Below, in pieces: positions 1-5,254 of a stretch of DNA of 5,291 nt; position 1 is the first letter of the stretch, and the number at the start of each line of letters is the position of its first letter. A model generated the notes under the pieces. It saw nothing but the letters and a program-made list of their open reading frames with translations. It did no database searches and was not told the DNA's origin. The stretch comes from Bacteroidota bacterium (GTDB lineage Bacteria; Bacteroidota; Bacteroidia; Bacteroidales; WCHB1-69): the NCBI GenBank assembly GCA_023413895.1, contig JAEZOU010000073.1, positions 1 to 5,291 of the forward strand, read 5' to 3'. The position numbers and the translations under genes are program-made.

Positions 1-152
1 CTCGTGAACAAAAGCAGTAATCGGGTAGTTGTAGCAGCTCATTTCCGTTGCGACACCATATAAAAGTATAGTCCCGCTTCCACATTGGGATTAACCCAAC
101 GGACTAACCTATTTCGGCATATAGTATATGAAACTCATTGATCCTAATCTTG
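1..152. other. Unassigned left edge; no supported gene
   Basis: I recognise nothing in this stretch. On the minus strand one frame is open from position 90 to the window edge (30 codons, containing GTILLYGVATEMSCYNYP). It could be the tail or start of a gene lying outside the window, but it matches no family I know and follows an in-frame TAA at 91-93. The neighbouring transposase remnant cannot be followed past position 153 in any frame, so a deletion junction or heavy decay probably lies around 120-150. Confidence 0.25.
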
Positions 153-412
153 TTAGTTTTTCAGAAGATCCAAGATAATTGGAGAGAATTGCTATTTCTG
201 GTCCTGGGAACTTGCAGTTCCAGCAACTTTCCGCTGCCGTAAATCTTTCGGTAACGATAGCCATTGCTGTAATCCGAGTAATTCTCATTGTGGATTTCGC
301 GTTACGATTTCATTAAAATTTCGAGACATTTCTTCAAAACCTCTTCCAATCCTGCTCCGTTGAGCAATTCGTGTTCTAAAATTTCGTACTTTCGCACTTG
401 TGTAATTTCCAT
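153..412 (-). pseudogene. IS256-family (mutator-type) transposase, decayed N-terminal fragment
   Basis: Reading the minus strand from ATG at 412-410 gives MEITQVRKYEILEHELLNGA and on to codon 36, then an in-frame TAA (304-302). Past that stop the same frame continues with YSNGYRYRKIYGSGKLLELQ followed by VPRTRN. This is the conserved N-terminal block of IS256-family DDE transposases (typically SNGYR.RKVYG.GKLLEL.VPR.RNG). Near 188 one base appears lost: the adjacent frame carries on with the expected FSPIILDLLKN until TAA at 155-153. Only about 85 of the family's roughly 400 residues remain and the whole DDE catalytic core is missing, so it cannot transpose. The intact enzyme acts on the element's terminal repeats; here it is a relic of an insertion. 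The family call is from memory of conserved motifs and is fairly secure; the exact IS is not identified. Confidence 0.85.
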
Positions 413-440
413 TTTTTTATTTTTTTAGTTTTGCAAGTAT

Positions 441-469
441 ATCAAATTACACACTTTTGGGATACTACC
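441..469 (-). repeat. Putative terminal inverted repeat (promoter-side end) of the IS256-like remnant
   Basis: Read on the minus strand, the sequence just upstream of the transposase start begins GGTAGTATCCCAAAAG, then GTGTGTAATTTG. This position, 29-57 nt before the transposase ATG, and the CCCAAAAGTGTGTAA-type motif fit the outer end of an IS256-family element as I remember them. The matching opposite end is absent from the window, so the boundary is inferred. Positions 455-460 and 468-473 (TTTTGG/CCAAAA) can also pair as a weak hairpin just past the stop codon of the upstream gene. A near-consensus Bacteroidota -7 element (TATACTTG on the minus strand, about 442-435) overlaps the inner edge and may have been the transposase promoter. 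Confidence 0.4.
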
Positions 470-473
470 AAAA

Positions 474-788
474 TTAATGATAATCAATATTTTTTTGAAT
501 TTGATTATAGTATCTTTTTACAGCATACATAAAAATTAAAGGAATAATGATTGCAATTACGTAACCTATCCATTCTATAGCTGTTTTATTTACAGACAAT
601 GCATCGATTAACAATTTAGGCCAAAAACTTATTCCCAAACCTATACAACCATACACAAATATATTAGCCACATATTGATATGGGGATCGTAACATCCTAC
701 TCCAAACCTTAGATTTCATGTATGAAATTTCATACAAAATCCAAGCGATAAGAAAAAATAACAGGTAAAGAATAATGCAAAAAATCAT
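474..788 (-). CDS. Small membrane protein with three predicted TM segments, unknown function
   Basis: This is a 104-residue protein I do not recognise. Three hydrophobic stretches are visible, at about residues 2-19, 40-62 and 72-91. They are separated by a basic loop (KSKVWSRMLRSP, about 25-36) and a short polar linker, and the tail is basic and polar (KRYYNQIQKNIDYH). The basic loop suggests a cytoplasmic segment after TM1 in the inner membrane. It starts at ATG 788-786, only 9 nt after the stop of the upstream lipoprotein gene, so the two are almost certainly co-transcribed. No Shine-Dalgarno is apparent, which is normal in Bacteroidota. Its TAA (476-474) lies within five bases of the presumed IS end, so the native terminator, or even the native C-terminus, may have been altered by that insertion. 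A helper or immunity role for the lipoprotein is only a guess from the gene pairing. Confidence 0.7.
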   Translation of the reverse strand: MIFCIILYLLFFLIAWILYEISYMKSKVWSRMLRSPYQYVANIFVYGCIGLGISFWPKLLIDALSVNKTAIEWIGYVIAIIIPLIFMYAVKRYYNQIQKNIDYH

Positions 789-797
789 AATAGAAAA

Positions 798-1598
798 TTA
801 AGGAGTTGCAATTTGTCCAACCACTGCCAAGCCAGAGGAAGTTATTGCGCCAACTGTTGCATCACCTGCAATAACGGCTACAGTTCCGTGTGGGCCAAAG
901 GTCATTGTGGCAGCAGCAGCGTGCTCGCTAATAACACTGCCAATGGCGCCACTCACAAATCCTAGTGCATCAGCTTTAGCGACATTTTTAACCTTTTCAA
1001 ACCATCGAGGAGCTTTTCCCTCAGGAAAATGTTTTACTACAAAGTCAAAGCTATATTTAGCTATAGAAATTGTTCCTAAAACCACACCTTTTTCCCATTC
1101 GGGAACTATATTGTTGGTTAATACTGTCATCTCTATAGTTTGCAAAGAATCATAGTATTCATATTTATTATGGGCAGATTCCATACAATTAAATATTCTA
1201 TCTAAATAATTCCTTTGATAAATAGTAAGAGACTTAAAAAAATCATTTGAGAAATCAATATCTGTGAGATTATTATAAAATGGAAAAAACTGATTGTTAA
1301 TGAAATTCATACATGGAACAAATCTTTTCATCCAATATTCGTAATCGTAATGTGAATAGATTGACATTTTTTTAGCAGTGAAGTTACATACAAAGTTAGG
1401 TAAATCCATAGGCTTTCCAGCTACGGCAGAATCATATATTATTTGCATTGCCTCATTATGATATTGTCCAAAAATATCGTATGGATTTTGAAGAACATTT
1501 TTTGGGATTACATTATTTGTTGAATCCATTTCTTTTTCGCAACTACTAAAAGTTACAACTATGAATACAACCATTACGAATAATAGATATTTTTTCAT
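798..1598 (-). CDS. Putative lipoprotein with Gly/Ala-rich hydrophobic C-terminal region
   Basis: This 266-residue product begins with a clear type II signal peptide: MKK, a hydrophobic core (residues 4-17) and the lipobox FSSC with the lipidated Cys at 20. The residues after the Cys (EKEMD) are acidic, as in surface-exported Bacteroidota lipoproteins, so outer-membrane anchoring is likely. The middle (40-165) is polar and aromatic-rich, with NPYDIFGQYHNEAM at 38-51 and Cys at 71, 96 and 138. From about 168 it changes character: a hydrophobic patch (GVVLGTISIA), a basic stretch (RWFEKVKNVAK), then a Gly/Ala/Ser-rich membrane-active-looking tail (210-266) with repeated small-residue spacing. 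I associate NPYD..G..HNE plus a glycine-zipper-like tail with a recurrent family of uncharacterised Bacteroidota lipoproteins, but only from memory. It shares an operon with the small membrane protein downstream. Codon use is strongly A/T-ending, unlike the plus-strand metabolic genes. Function unknown. Confidence 0.8.
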   Translation of the reverse strand: MKKYLLFVMVVFIVVTFSSCEKEMDSTNNVIPKNVLQNPYDIFGQYHNEAMQIIYDSAVAGKPMDLPNFVCNFTAKKMSIYSHYDYEYWMKRFVPCMNFINNQFFPFYNNLTDIDFSNDFFKSLTIYQRNYLDRIFNCMESAHNKYEYYDSLQTIEMTVLTNNIVPEWEKGVVLGTISIAKYSFDFVVKHFPEGKAPRWFEKVKNVAKADALGFVSGAIGSVISEHAAAATMTFGPHGTVAVIAGDATVGAITSSGLAVVGQIATP

Positions 1599-1610
1599 TT
1601 AACTAATAAG

Positions 1611-1786
1611 AATTTCTATTTTTATCTTCCACATCTTTTTCTCAAATATTGTCGAAATCCGTTAAACACGGATCCAGAAAATGACCTTGCAAATTTACAA
1701 ATTATTTTTTGATACATCACTACCTCTTATAGATTTTTTGTCTTTTTTGGGGGAGTGGTAATTTGTCGATTGATAGTTTATTAAAT
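1611..1786. repeat. Intergenic direct repeat, copy A (diverged match at 4345-4519)
   Basis: By eye this 176-bp stretch aligns along its whole length with 4345-4519 in the same orientation. Shared blocks include CTATTTTT(T)ATCTT, TTTTCTCAAAT.TTG.CGAA, AGAAAATGACCTTGCAAA.TTAC (the best-conserved block), TTTTTTGAT/ATTTTTTG and GTGGTAAT.T...GATTATTAGTTT-like sequence near the end, with a few small gaps. Identity is moderate, so the copies are old. In this copy the repeat supplies the upstream region of the lipoprotein gene, including its likely promoter at 1690-1697. A weaker resemblance (gagc.cc.atttcggag) recurs beyond the core at about 1861 and 4590, so the true unit may be longer. Its nature is unknown: a MITE, an IS relic or a mobile promoter segment. 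Confidence 0.7.
1690..1697 (-). promoter_or_regulatory. Probable Bacteroidota -7 promoter element for the lipoprotein operon
   Basis: The minus strand reads TAAATTTG, an exact match to the Bacteroidota sigma-ABfr -7 consensus TAnnTTTG. Transcription would start a few bases downstream, near 1684, giving a leader of about 85 nt before the lipoprotein ATG at 1598. No good TTTG -33 box is visible at the usual 19-21 bp spacing. The equivalent element in the second repeat copy is TAAGTTTG (4427-4434), so the motif is conserved between copies. Confidence 0.5.
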
Positions 1787-2271
1787 ACATTGATTCAATC
1801 CAATTCTCACTATTTATTCGTAATGGCCCTTATTGTAAGTCCAAGTCATTAAAATGATATGAGCTCCATTTCGGAGAAATCCTCTTTCCAACTTCAAGAG
1901 ATTATGAAATTTTTGCAGTTAAGAATCTATTTATCTTTATCAATAGTTCAGTATTTTAATAAAAGTATCATTGTCCTATATTCAAGATAAAGAGATACTG
2001 AATTGTAAATATTTAGTACCTTTTATGTTATTTTAGCTGTAAATCACTGTATTTCAGTTGAAAATAATCAGAAGTAGTATTTTACAAGGTTCGAATTATG
2101 TTAGGTATTTTCAATCTTTAGCTTATAATTATAAGATGATTTTCCTTTTTCATTCTATTAGAAAGACCAAGAAACTTGTGAAAAGACTTTCTTTTTGTGC
2201 CAATTTTCTATTCATTTTTTGTTTCATTCAAAGCACCTTATTTTTATGGAGGTTAATTCAAAAAAAATATG
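1787..2271. other. Intergenic region with dyad symmetries; no supported gene
   Basis: About 485 bases of AT-rich sequence separate the divergently transcribed lipoprotein and CoA-transferase genes. Two exact 8-bp inverted repeats are interleaved: TCTTTATC (1934-1941) with GATAAAGA (1986-1993), and TTCAGTAT (1947-1954) with ATACTGAA (1995-2002). A weak hairpin AGAAAG/CTTTCT (2160-2165/2187-2192) followed by TTTTT could be a minor terminator on the plus strand. A 76-codon frame at 2058-2288 is Phe/Leu/Lys-rich with no family resemblance, and it runs through the atoD promoter, so I do not call it a gene. I see no tRNA, recognised riboswitch or mobile element. Confidence 0.5.
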
Positions 2272-2279
2272 TACATTTG
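2272..2279 (+). promoter_or_regulatory. Bacteroidota -7 promoter element upstream of atoD
   Basis: TACATTTG matches the TAnnTTTG consensus exactly and sits 43 nt before the atoD start codon, giving a predicted leader of about 35-40 nt starting near 2285. The -33 position (around 2248-2252, ATGGAGG) lacks a clear TTTG. It should drive atoD and the DUF1015 gene together, since no comparable element lies in the 44-nt gap between them. Confidence 0.6.
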
Positions 2280-2322
2280 CCCCCTTGAATATTGAACGTA
2301 AAAATGTTTTAAAATCAACAAT

Positions 2323-2970
2323 ATGGAAAAGTTTATTTCAATTGAAGAAGCAGTTTCTAAAATTAAAAGTGGCATGACGATTATGATTGGCGGTTTTTTA
2401 GGAAACGGATCCGCTTGCAGAATTTTAGAAGCTTTAACAAAAACAGATGTTAAAGATTTAACCATTATTGGTAACGACACCGCTTATCCTGATAAAGCTG
2501 TTGGTTTGTTAATTACCAACAAACAAGTAAAGCGCGCTATCGTTTCCCATATCGGTACAAATCCTAATACTATCCAACAGTTCAACGATAAGGAACTTGA
2601 AGTGGAATTTGTTCCACAAGGCACTTTAGCAGAGCGTATTCGTTGTGGTGGTGCTGGTTTAGGTGGTGTGCTTACCCAAACAGGTATCGGTACTGTTATC
2701 GAAGAGGGAAAACAGAAAGTTACCGTTGATGGCAAAGAATACCTTTTGGAAAAACCAATCCGCGCTGATATTGCGCTTTTGGGTGCAACAAAAGCTGATA
2801 AATTCGGAAATCTTTGGTACAAAGGAACTTCTCAAAACTTCAACCCAACTTGTGCAATGGCTGCCGACTTGGTTATTGCTGAAGTAGAAGAGGTGGTAGA
2901 AAATAATGAAATTCCATTGGAAAGTTTCCATACACAAGGTATTTTCGTTGATTTTATGGTAAAACACTAA
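2323..2970 (+). CDS. atoD: CoA-transferase subunit alpha (acetate/acetoacetate-type, AtoD/CtfA-like)
   Basis: This is the 215-residue alpha subunit of a family I (SCOT-type) CoA-transferase, which moves CoA between acyl-CoAs and acids such as acetate, acetoacetate or butyrate in the cytoplasm. It tracks E. coli AtoD (about 220 aa) end to end. The family signature region GMTIMIGGFLGNG lies at 17-29, followed by SA where the classical pattern has xP. NDTAYPD is at 51-57, VPQGTLAERIRCGGAGLGG at 97-115, TQTGIGTVIEEGK at 118-130 and NFNPTCAMAAD at 172-182. In this family the catalytic Glu lies in the beta subunit (AtoA/CtfB), normally encoded next door. Here the next gene is DUF1015 instead, so the partner must be elsewhere. 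In Bacteroidota such enzymes serve butyrate or lysine fermentation; the substrate here is inferred, not seen. The ATG at 2323 fits both the family N-terminus and the promoter 43 nt upstream. It looks full length. Confidence 0.92.
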   Translation: MEKFISIEEAVSKIKSGMTIMIGGFLGNGSACRILEALTKTDVKDLTIIGNDTAYPDKAVGLLITNKQVKRAIVSHIGTNPNTIQQFNDKELEVEFVPQGTLAERIRCGGAGLGGVLTQTGIGTVIEEGKQKVTVDGKEYLLEKPIRADIALLGATKADKFGNLWYKGTSQNFNPTCAMAADLVIAEVEEVVENNEIPLESFHTQGIFVDFMVKH

Positions 2971-3014
2971 GAAATTATCTATTTAGAATATTAATCTATA
3001 AAAAACAGAAAATT

Positions 3015-4280
3015 ATGTCTATAGTAAAACCTTTCAGAGGATTACGTCCTCCAACAGAAATTGTAGAAAAATTAGCCTCTCGTCCTTACGACGTTTTAAA
3101 TTCAGCAGAAGCTCGCGTTGAAGCTGACGGTAATCCATATTCATTACTTCATGTAACCAAAGCGGAAATCGACCTTCCAGAGGGAACTGACGATCACGAT
3201 CCAATGGTATATCTTAAAGTTGTGGAAAATTTCCACTCTTTCAGAGATTTCGGCTGGTTAAAACGTGACGAAAAAGAGAACCTTTACATCTACGCACAAA
3301 GCATGAATCCTACAGATGCTAATGCACATTGGCAATATGGTATTGTGGCTTGCGCATATAGTGAAGATTATGTAAACAAAATTATCAAAAAACATGAGTT
3401 GACTCGTAAAGATAAAGAGGAAGACCGTATGAAACACGTGCGCATCACTAATGCTAACGTTGAACCTGTTTTCTTCGCTTATCCTGCAGTTAGCGAAATC
3501 GACGAAATTGTTGGTAAAATCACTGCTGAAAAACCAATTTACGACTTCATCGCTAAGGAAGATGGTTTCGGTCACCGTTTCTGGGTTATCGAAGACGACG
3601 CTACTATCAAACGTATCGTTGAACTTTTCGACACAAAAGTTCCAGCAATGTATATCGCTGACGGTCACCACCGTAGCGCTGCTGCTGCCTTGGTAGGACA
3701 AGAGAAAAAAGAGAAAAACCCTCATCACACTGGCAACGAAGAATACAACTACTTTATGACAGTTATCTTCCCAGATAACCAATTGAAGATTATTGACTAT
3801 AACCGCGTAGTAAAAGACCTTAACGGTTTGAGCAAAGAGGATTTCTTGAATGCGCTTAATAAAGCTTATGAAGTGGAAGAGATGGGCGCTGAAATCTATA
3901 AACCTGCTAAATTGCACGAATTCAGCATGTATTTAGATGGAAAATGGTACAAAATGACTGCAAAAGCTGGTACTTTCGACGACAATGACCCAATTGGCGT
4001 ATTGGACGTAACCATTTTGAGCAACCACGTCCTTGATGCTATCCTTGGCATTAAAGACCTTCGTACCGACAAACGTATTGACTTTGTGGGCGGTATCCGT
4101 GGCTTAGGAGAGTTGAAACGCCGCGTAGATAGTGGTGAAATGGCTGTTGCTTTCGCACTTTATCCTGTTACAATGCAACAAATTATCGACATTGCTGATA
4201 CAGGCAACATTATGCCTCCAAAAACCACTTGGTTTGAACCTAAATTACGTTCAGGTCTTGTAATTCACGAATTAGACTAA
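3015..4280 (+). CDS. DUF1015 (COG4198) family protein with DGHHR motif, possible serine-kinase-like fold
   Basis: This 421-residue cytoplasmic protein (no signal peptide or TM) matches DUF1015 throughout. Its N-terminus VKPFRGLRPP (4-13) and RPYDVL (23-28) are family hallmarks, as are KHELTRKDKEEDR (126-138), the core motif MYIADGHHRSAAAA (212-225) and the C-terminal MPPKTTWFEPKLRSGL (400-415). Length is normal for the family. DGHHR resembles the motif of ParB-like-fold free serine kinases (SerK, SbnI), and COG4198 genes often sit beside serA/serC, so a role in serine or phosphoserine metabolism is plausible but inferred. It follows atoD by 44 nt with no own promoter evident, and ends at a strong terminator, so it is the last gene of a bicistron. 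Codons are rich in C-ending Phe/Ile/Asp/His and CGT Arg, suggesting high expression. The A-rich leader has no Shine-Dalgarno sequence. Confidence 0.9.
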   Translation: MSIVKPFRGLRPPTEIVEKLASRPYDVLNSAEARVEADGNPYSLLHVTKAEIDLPEGTDDHDPMVYLKVVENFHSFRDFGWLKRDEKENLYIYAQSMNPTDANAHWQYGIVACAYSEDYVNKIIKKHELTRKDKEEDRMKHVRITNANVEPVFFAYPAVSEIDEIVGKITAEKPIYDFIAKEDGFGHRFWVIEDDATIKRIVELFDTKVPAMYIADGHHRSAAAALVGQEKKEKNPHHTGNEEYNYFMTVIFPDNQLKIIDYNRVVKDLNGLSKEDFLNALNKAYEVEEMGAEIYKPAKLHEFSMYLDGKWYKMTAKAGTFDDNDPIGVLDVTILSNHVLDAILGIKDLRTDKRIDFVGGIRGLGELKRRVDSGEMAVAFALYPVTMQQIIDIADTGNIMPPKTTWFEPKLRSGLVIHELD

Positions 4281-4297
4281 TCTATTCTTTTAATATG

Positions 4298-4325
4298 AAA
4301 AGCCGGTGTAAAAGCCGGCTTTTTT
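4298..4325 (+). terminator. Rho-independent terminator of the atoD-DUF1015 operon
   Basis: A perfect 9-bp stem, AAAAGCCGG (4298-4306) with CCGGCTTTT (4315-4323), encloses an 8-nt loop and runs into a T tract (4320-4325). It begins 17 nt after the DUF1015 stop codon. The A-rich 5' arm means it could also work on the minus strand and block read-through from the right. Confidence 0.9.
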
Positions 4326-4344
4326 ATTGCTTTAAACTATTGGA

Positions 4345-4519
4345 AACTTCTATTTTTTATCTTTCTCATCATTTTCTCAAATTTTGCCGAAGTCCATTAA
4401 ATAAAATCCAAGAAAATGACCTTGCAAACTTACTAATAATTTTTGATATGTCATCAAATTTTGTTGATTTTTTGATAATTTTTCGGTGGTAATTGGTTGA
4501 TTATTAGTTTGTTATAAAT
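4345..4519. repeat. Intergenic direct repeat, copy B (diverged match at 1611-1786)
   Basis: This is the second copy of the ~175-bp repeat, in the same orientation as copy A and about 2.73 kb away, immediately behind the operon terminator. The block AGAAAATGACCTTGCAAA is identical in both. On the minus strand it keeps a -7-like TAAGTTTG (4434-4427), with TTTG 22 bp upstream of it (slightly over usual spacing). Here that putative promoter points at the terminator and the 3' end of the DUF1015 gene, with no gene to express. A 65-codon plus-strand frame crossing this copy (4295-4492) spans the terminator and is not credible as a gene. Confidence 0.7.
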
Positions 4520-4550
4520 TTTGTTTCGGTTTAATTCATCTAGTTTTTCT

Positions 4551-4594
4551 AAAAAACTTGGCTCAAACGCTATTCTCTCAAAACTGTTTGAGCC
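4551..4594 (-). terminator. Possible minus-strand terminator hairpin
   Basis: GGCTCAAAC (4560-4568) and GTTTGAGCC (4586-4594) form a perfect 9-bp stem with a 17-nt loop. On the minus strand the stem is followed by AAGTTTTTT, a typical U-tract arrangement. It lies 94 bp past the stop of the outer-membrane protein gene and could end its transcript. On the plus strand no T run follows, which supports the minus-strand orientation. Confidence 0.55.
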
Positions 4595-4624
4595 CAATTT
4601 CGGAGGATTTGGGAAGTTCTACCC

Positions 4625-4660
4625 AAAAGAATCCCCTTTAACTTTGCAGGAGGAAGGGGA
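4625..4660 (-). terminator. Weak hairpin just downstream of the outer-membrane protein gene
   Basis: TCCCCTT (4632-4638) and AAGGGGA (4654-4660) pair over 7 bp with a 15-nt loop, 27 nt past the minus-strand stop at 4688. On the minus strand the stem is followed by TTCTTTT, a mediocre U tract. It may be the primary terminator or an mRNA 3'-end stabilising structure, with the hairpin at 4560-4594 as backup. Confidence 0.35.
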
Positions 4661-4687
4661 AAATTATTTTCTTTAAAATGTTGTGTA

Positions 4688-5254
4688 TTAATTTAGTTTA
4701 GTAGAAATTACAATGCCTGCAGTGTGAATATCTTGTGTCCGATGGATAGGAACTTGCGGGTGGAATATAAACGAATAATCGTAGAAAACTCCTAATTTTG
4801 TTTTTGGAGAAACTTGAAACAATAGCTCCGCTTTTGTATCTAAGTTTTGTAAGTTGTAGCCTATGAGATAACCTTTAAAAGTTGGCGGCTGACAGTCGTG
4901 TGCTAAAAATCGAAAAATTCCCCCGTAAAGCAGAGATATTCTTGCAGAACAGATTTTTGCAAAATCGTAATAGGTGCGTACTCCGACAGAAGCTCCTAAT
5001 GAAAGATACATATTATCACCTCCGATATTGTCTAACATATTTGGGTTTACGCCTGAATGTGCCGATAAAGCAAATAAAACGTCAAGGTGTTTAATAACGC
5101 CCAAATCATATTGGATTTGCATTCCCCAACCTGACATGCCGCCGCAATATGAGTAACCTGTGGAAAAATCTAAGTTGTGTGTCAATTTGGACTCTTGAGA
5201 GAATCACACCAATGGCAAACCTGCCATTAATAAAATAACAAATACTCTTTTCAT
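4688..5254 (-). pseudogene. Outer-membrane beta-barrel protein, signal peptide interrupted by in-frame TGA
   Basis: From ATG 5254-5252 the minus strand encodes MKRVFVILLMAGLPLV, a good signal-peptide start. It then meets TGA (5206-5204) and continues in the same frame with FSQESKLTHNLDFSTGYSYC to a normal TAA at 4690-4688, 187 sense codons in all. The body has alternating polar/hydrophobic strands rich in Gly, Tyr and Phe (GWGMQIQYDLGV, LSLGASVGVRTYYDF, AELLFQVSPKTKLGVFYDYS, IHTAGIVISTKLN), as in small Bacteroidota outer-membrane barrels of about 190 aa; the exact role is unknown. A restart at TTG 5185 would leave 165 residues with no signal, so the product could not be exported. The only visible lesion is one base (for example GGA, TGG or TCA to TGA); the rest looks intact, suggesting a recent mutation, a sequencing error or read-through. 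The promoter probably lies beyond the window edge. Confidence 0.75.

Noticed and set aside
1..152. A possible structured RNA or riboswitch at the left edge
   Set aside because: I compared it mentally with cobalamin riboswitch and tmRNA conserved blocks and found no convincing match on either strand.
907..1155. An 82-codon plus-strand frame antisense to the lipoprotein gene
   Set aside because: It lies entirely within the lipoprotein gene, is Ala/Ser/Thr-rich from complementing the Gly/Ala tail, and lacks promoter or leader support.
2058..2288. A 76-codon plus-strand frame upstream of atoD
   Set aside because: It runs through the atoD promoter element, has low-complexity AT-driven composition and no recognisable domain or translation signal.
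2484..2967. Minus-strand open frames inside atoD
   Set aside because: They are shadows of the AtoD reading frame, with no family resemblance and no promoter.
3258..3917. A 219-codon open frame on the minus strand inside the DUF1015 gene
   Set aside because: It is Phe/Val-rich and antisense to a well-supported gene. Its openness follows from the strong codon bias of the plus-strand gene, and it matches no family.
4295..4492. A 65-codon plus-strand frame after the DUF1015 gene
   Set aside because: It begins inside the intrinsic terminator hairpin and crosses the intergenic repeat; copy A has no equivalent frame.
4639..4646. TAACTTTG on the plus strand as a promoter -7 element
   Set aside because: The nearest TTTG is 27 bp upstream, outside normal spacing. 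It lies in a hairpin loop and only a 7-codon frame follows.
5204..5206. UGA reassigned as a sense codon (alternative genetic code)
   Set aside because: Every Trp I checked in the intact genes is TGG and no other intact gene contains an in-frame TGA, so a genome-wide code change is unlikely. A local mutation is simpler, although the intact genes' use of TAA stops alone would not exclude it.
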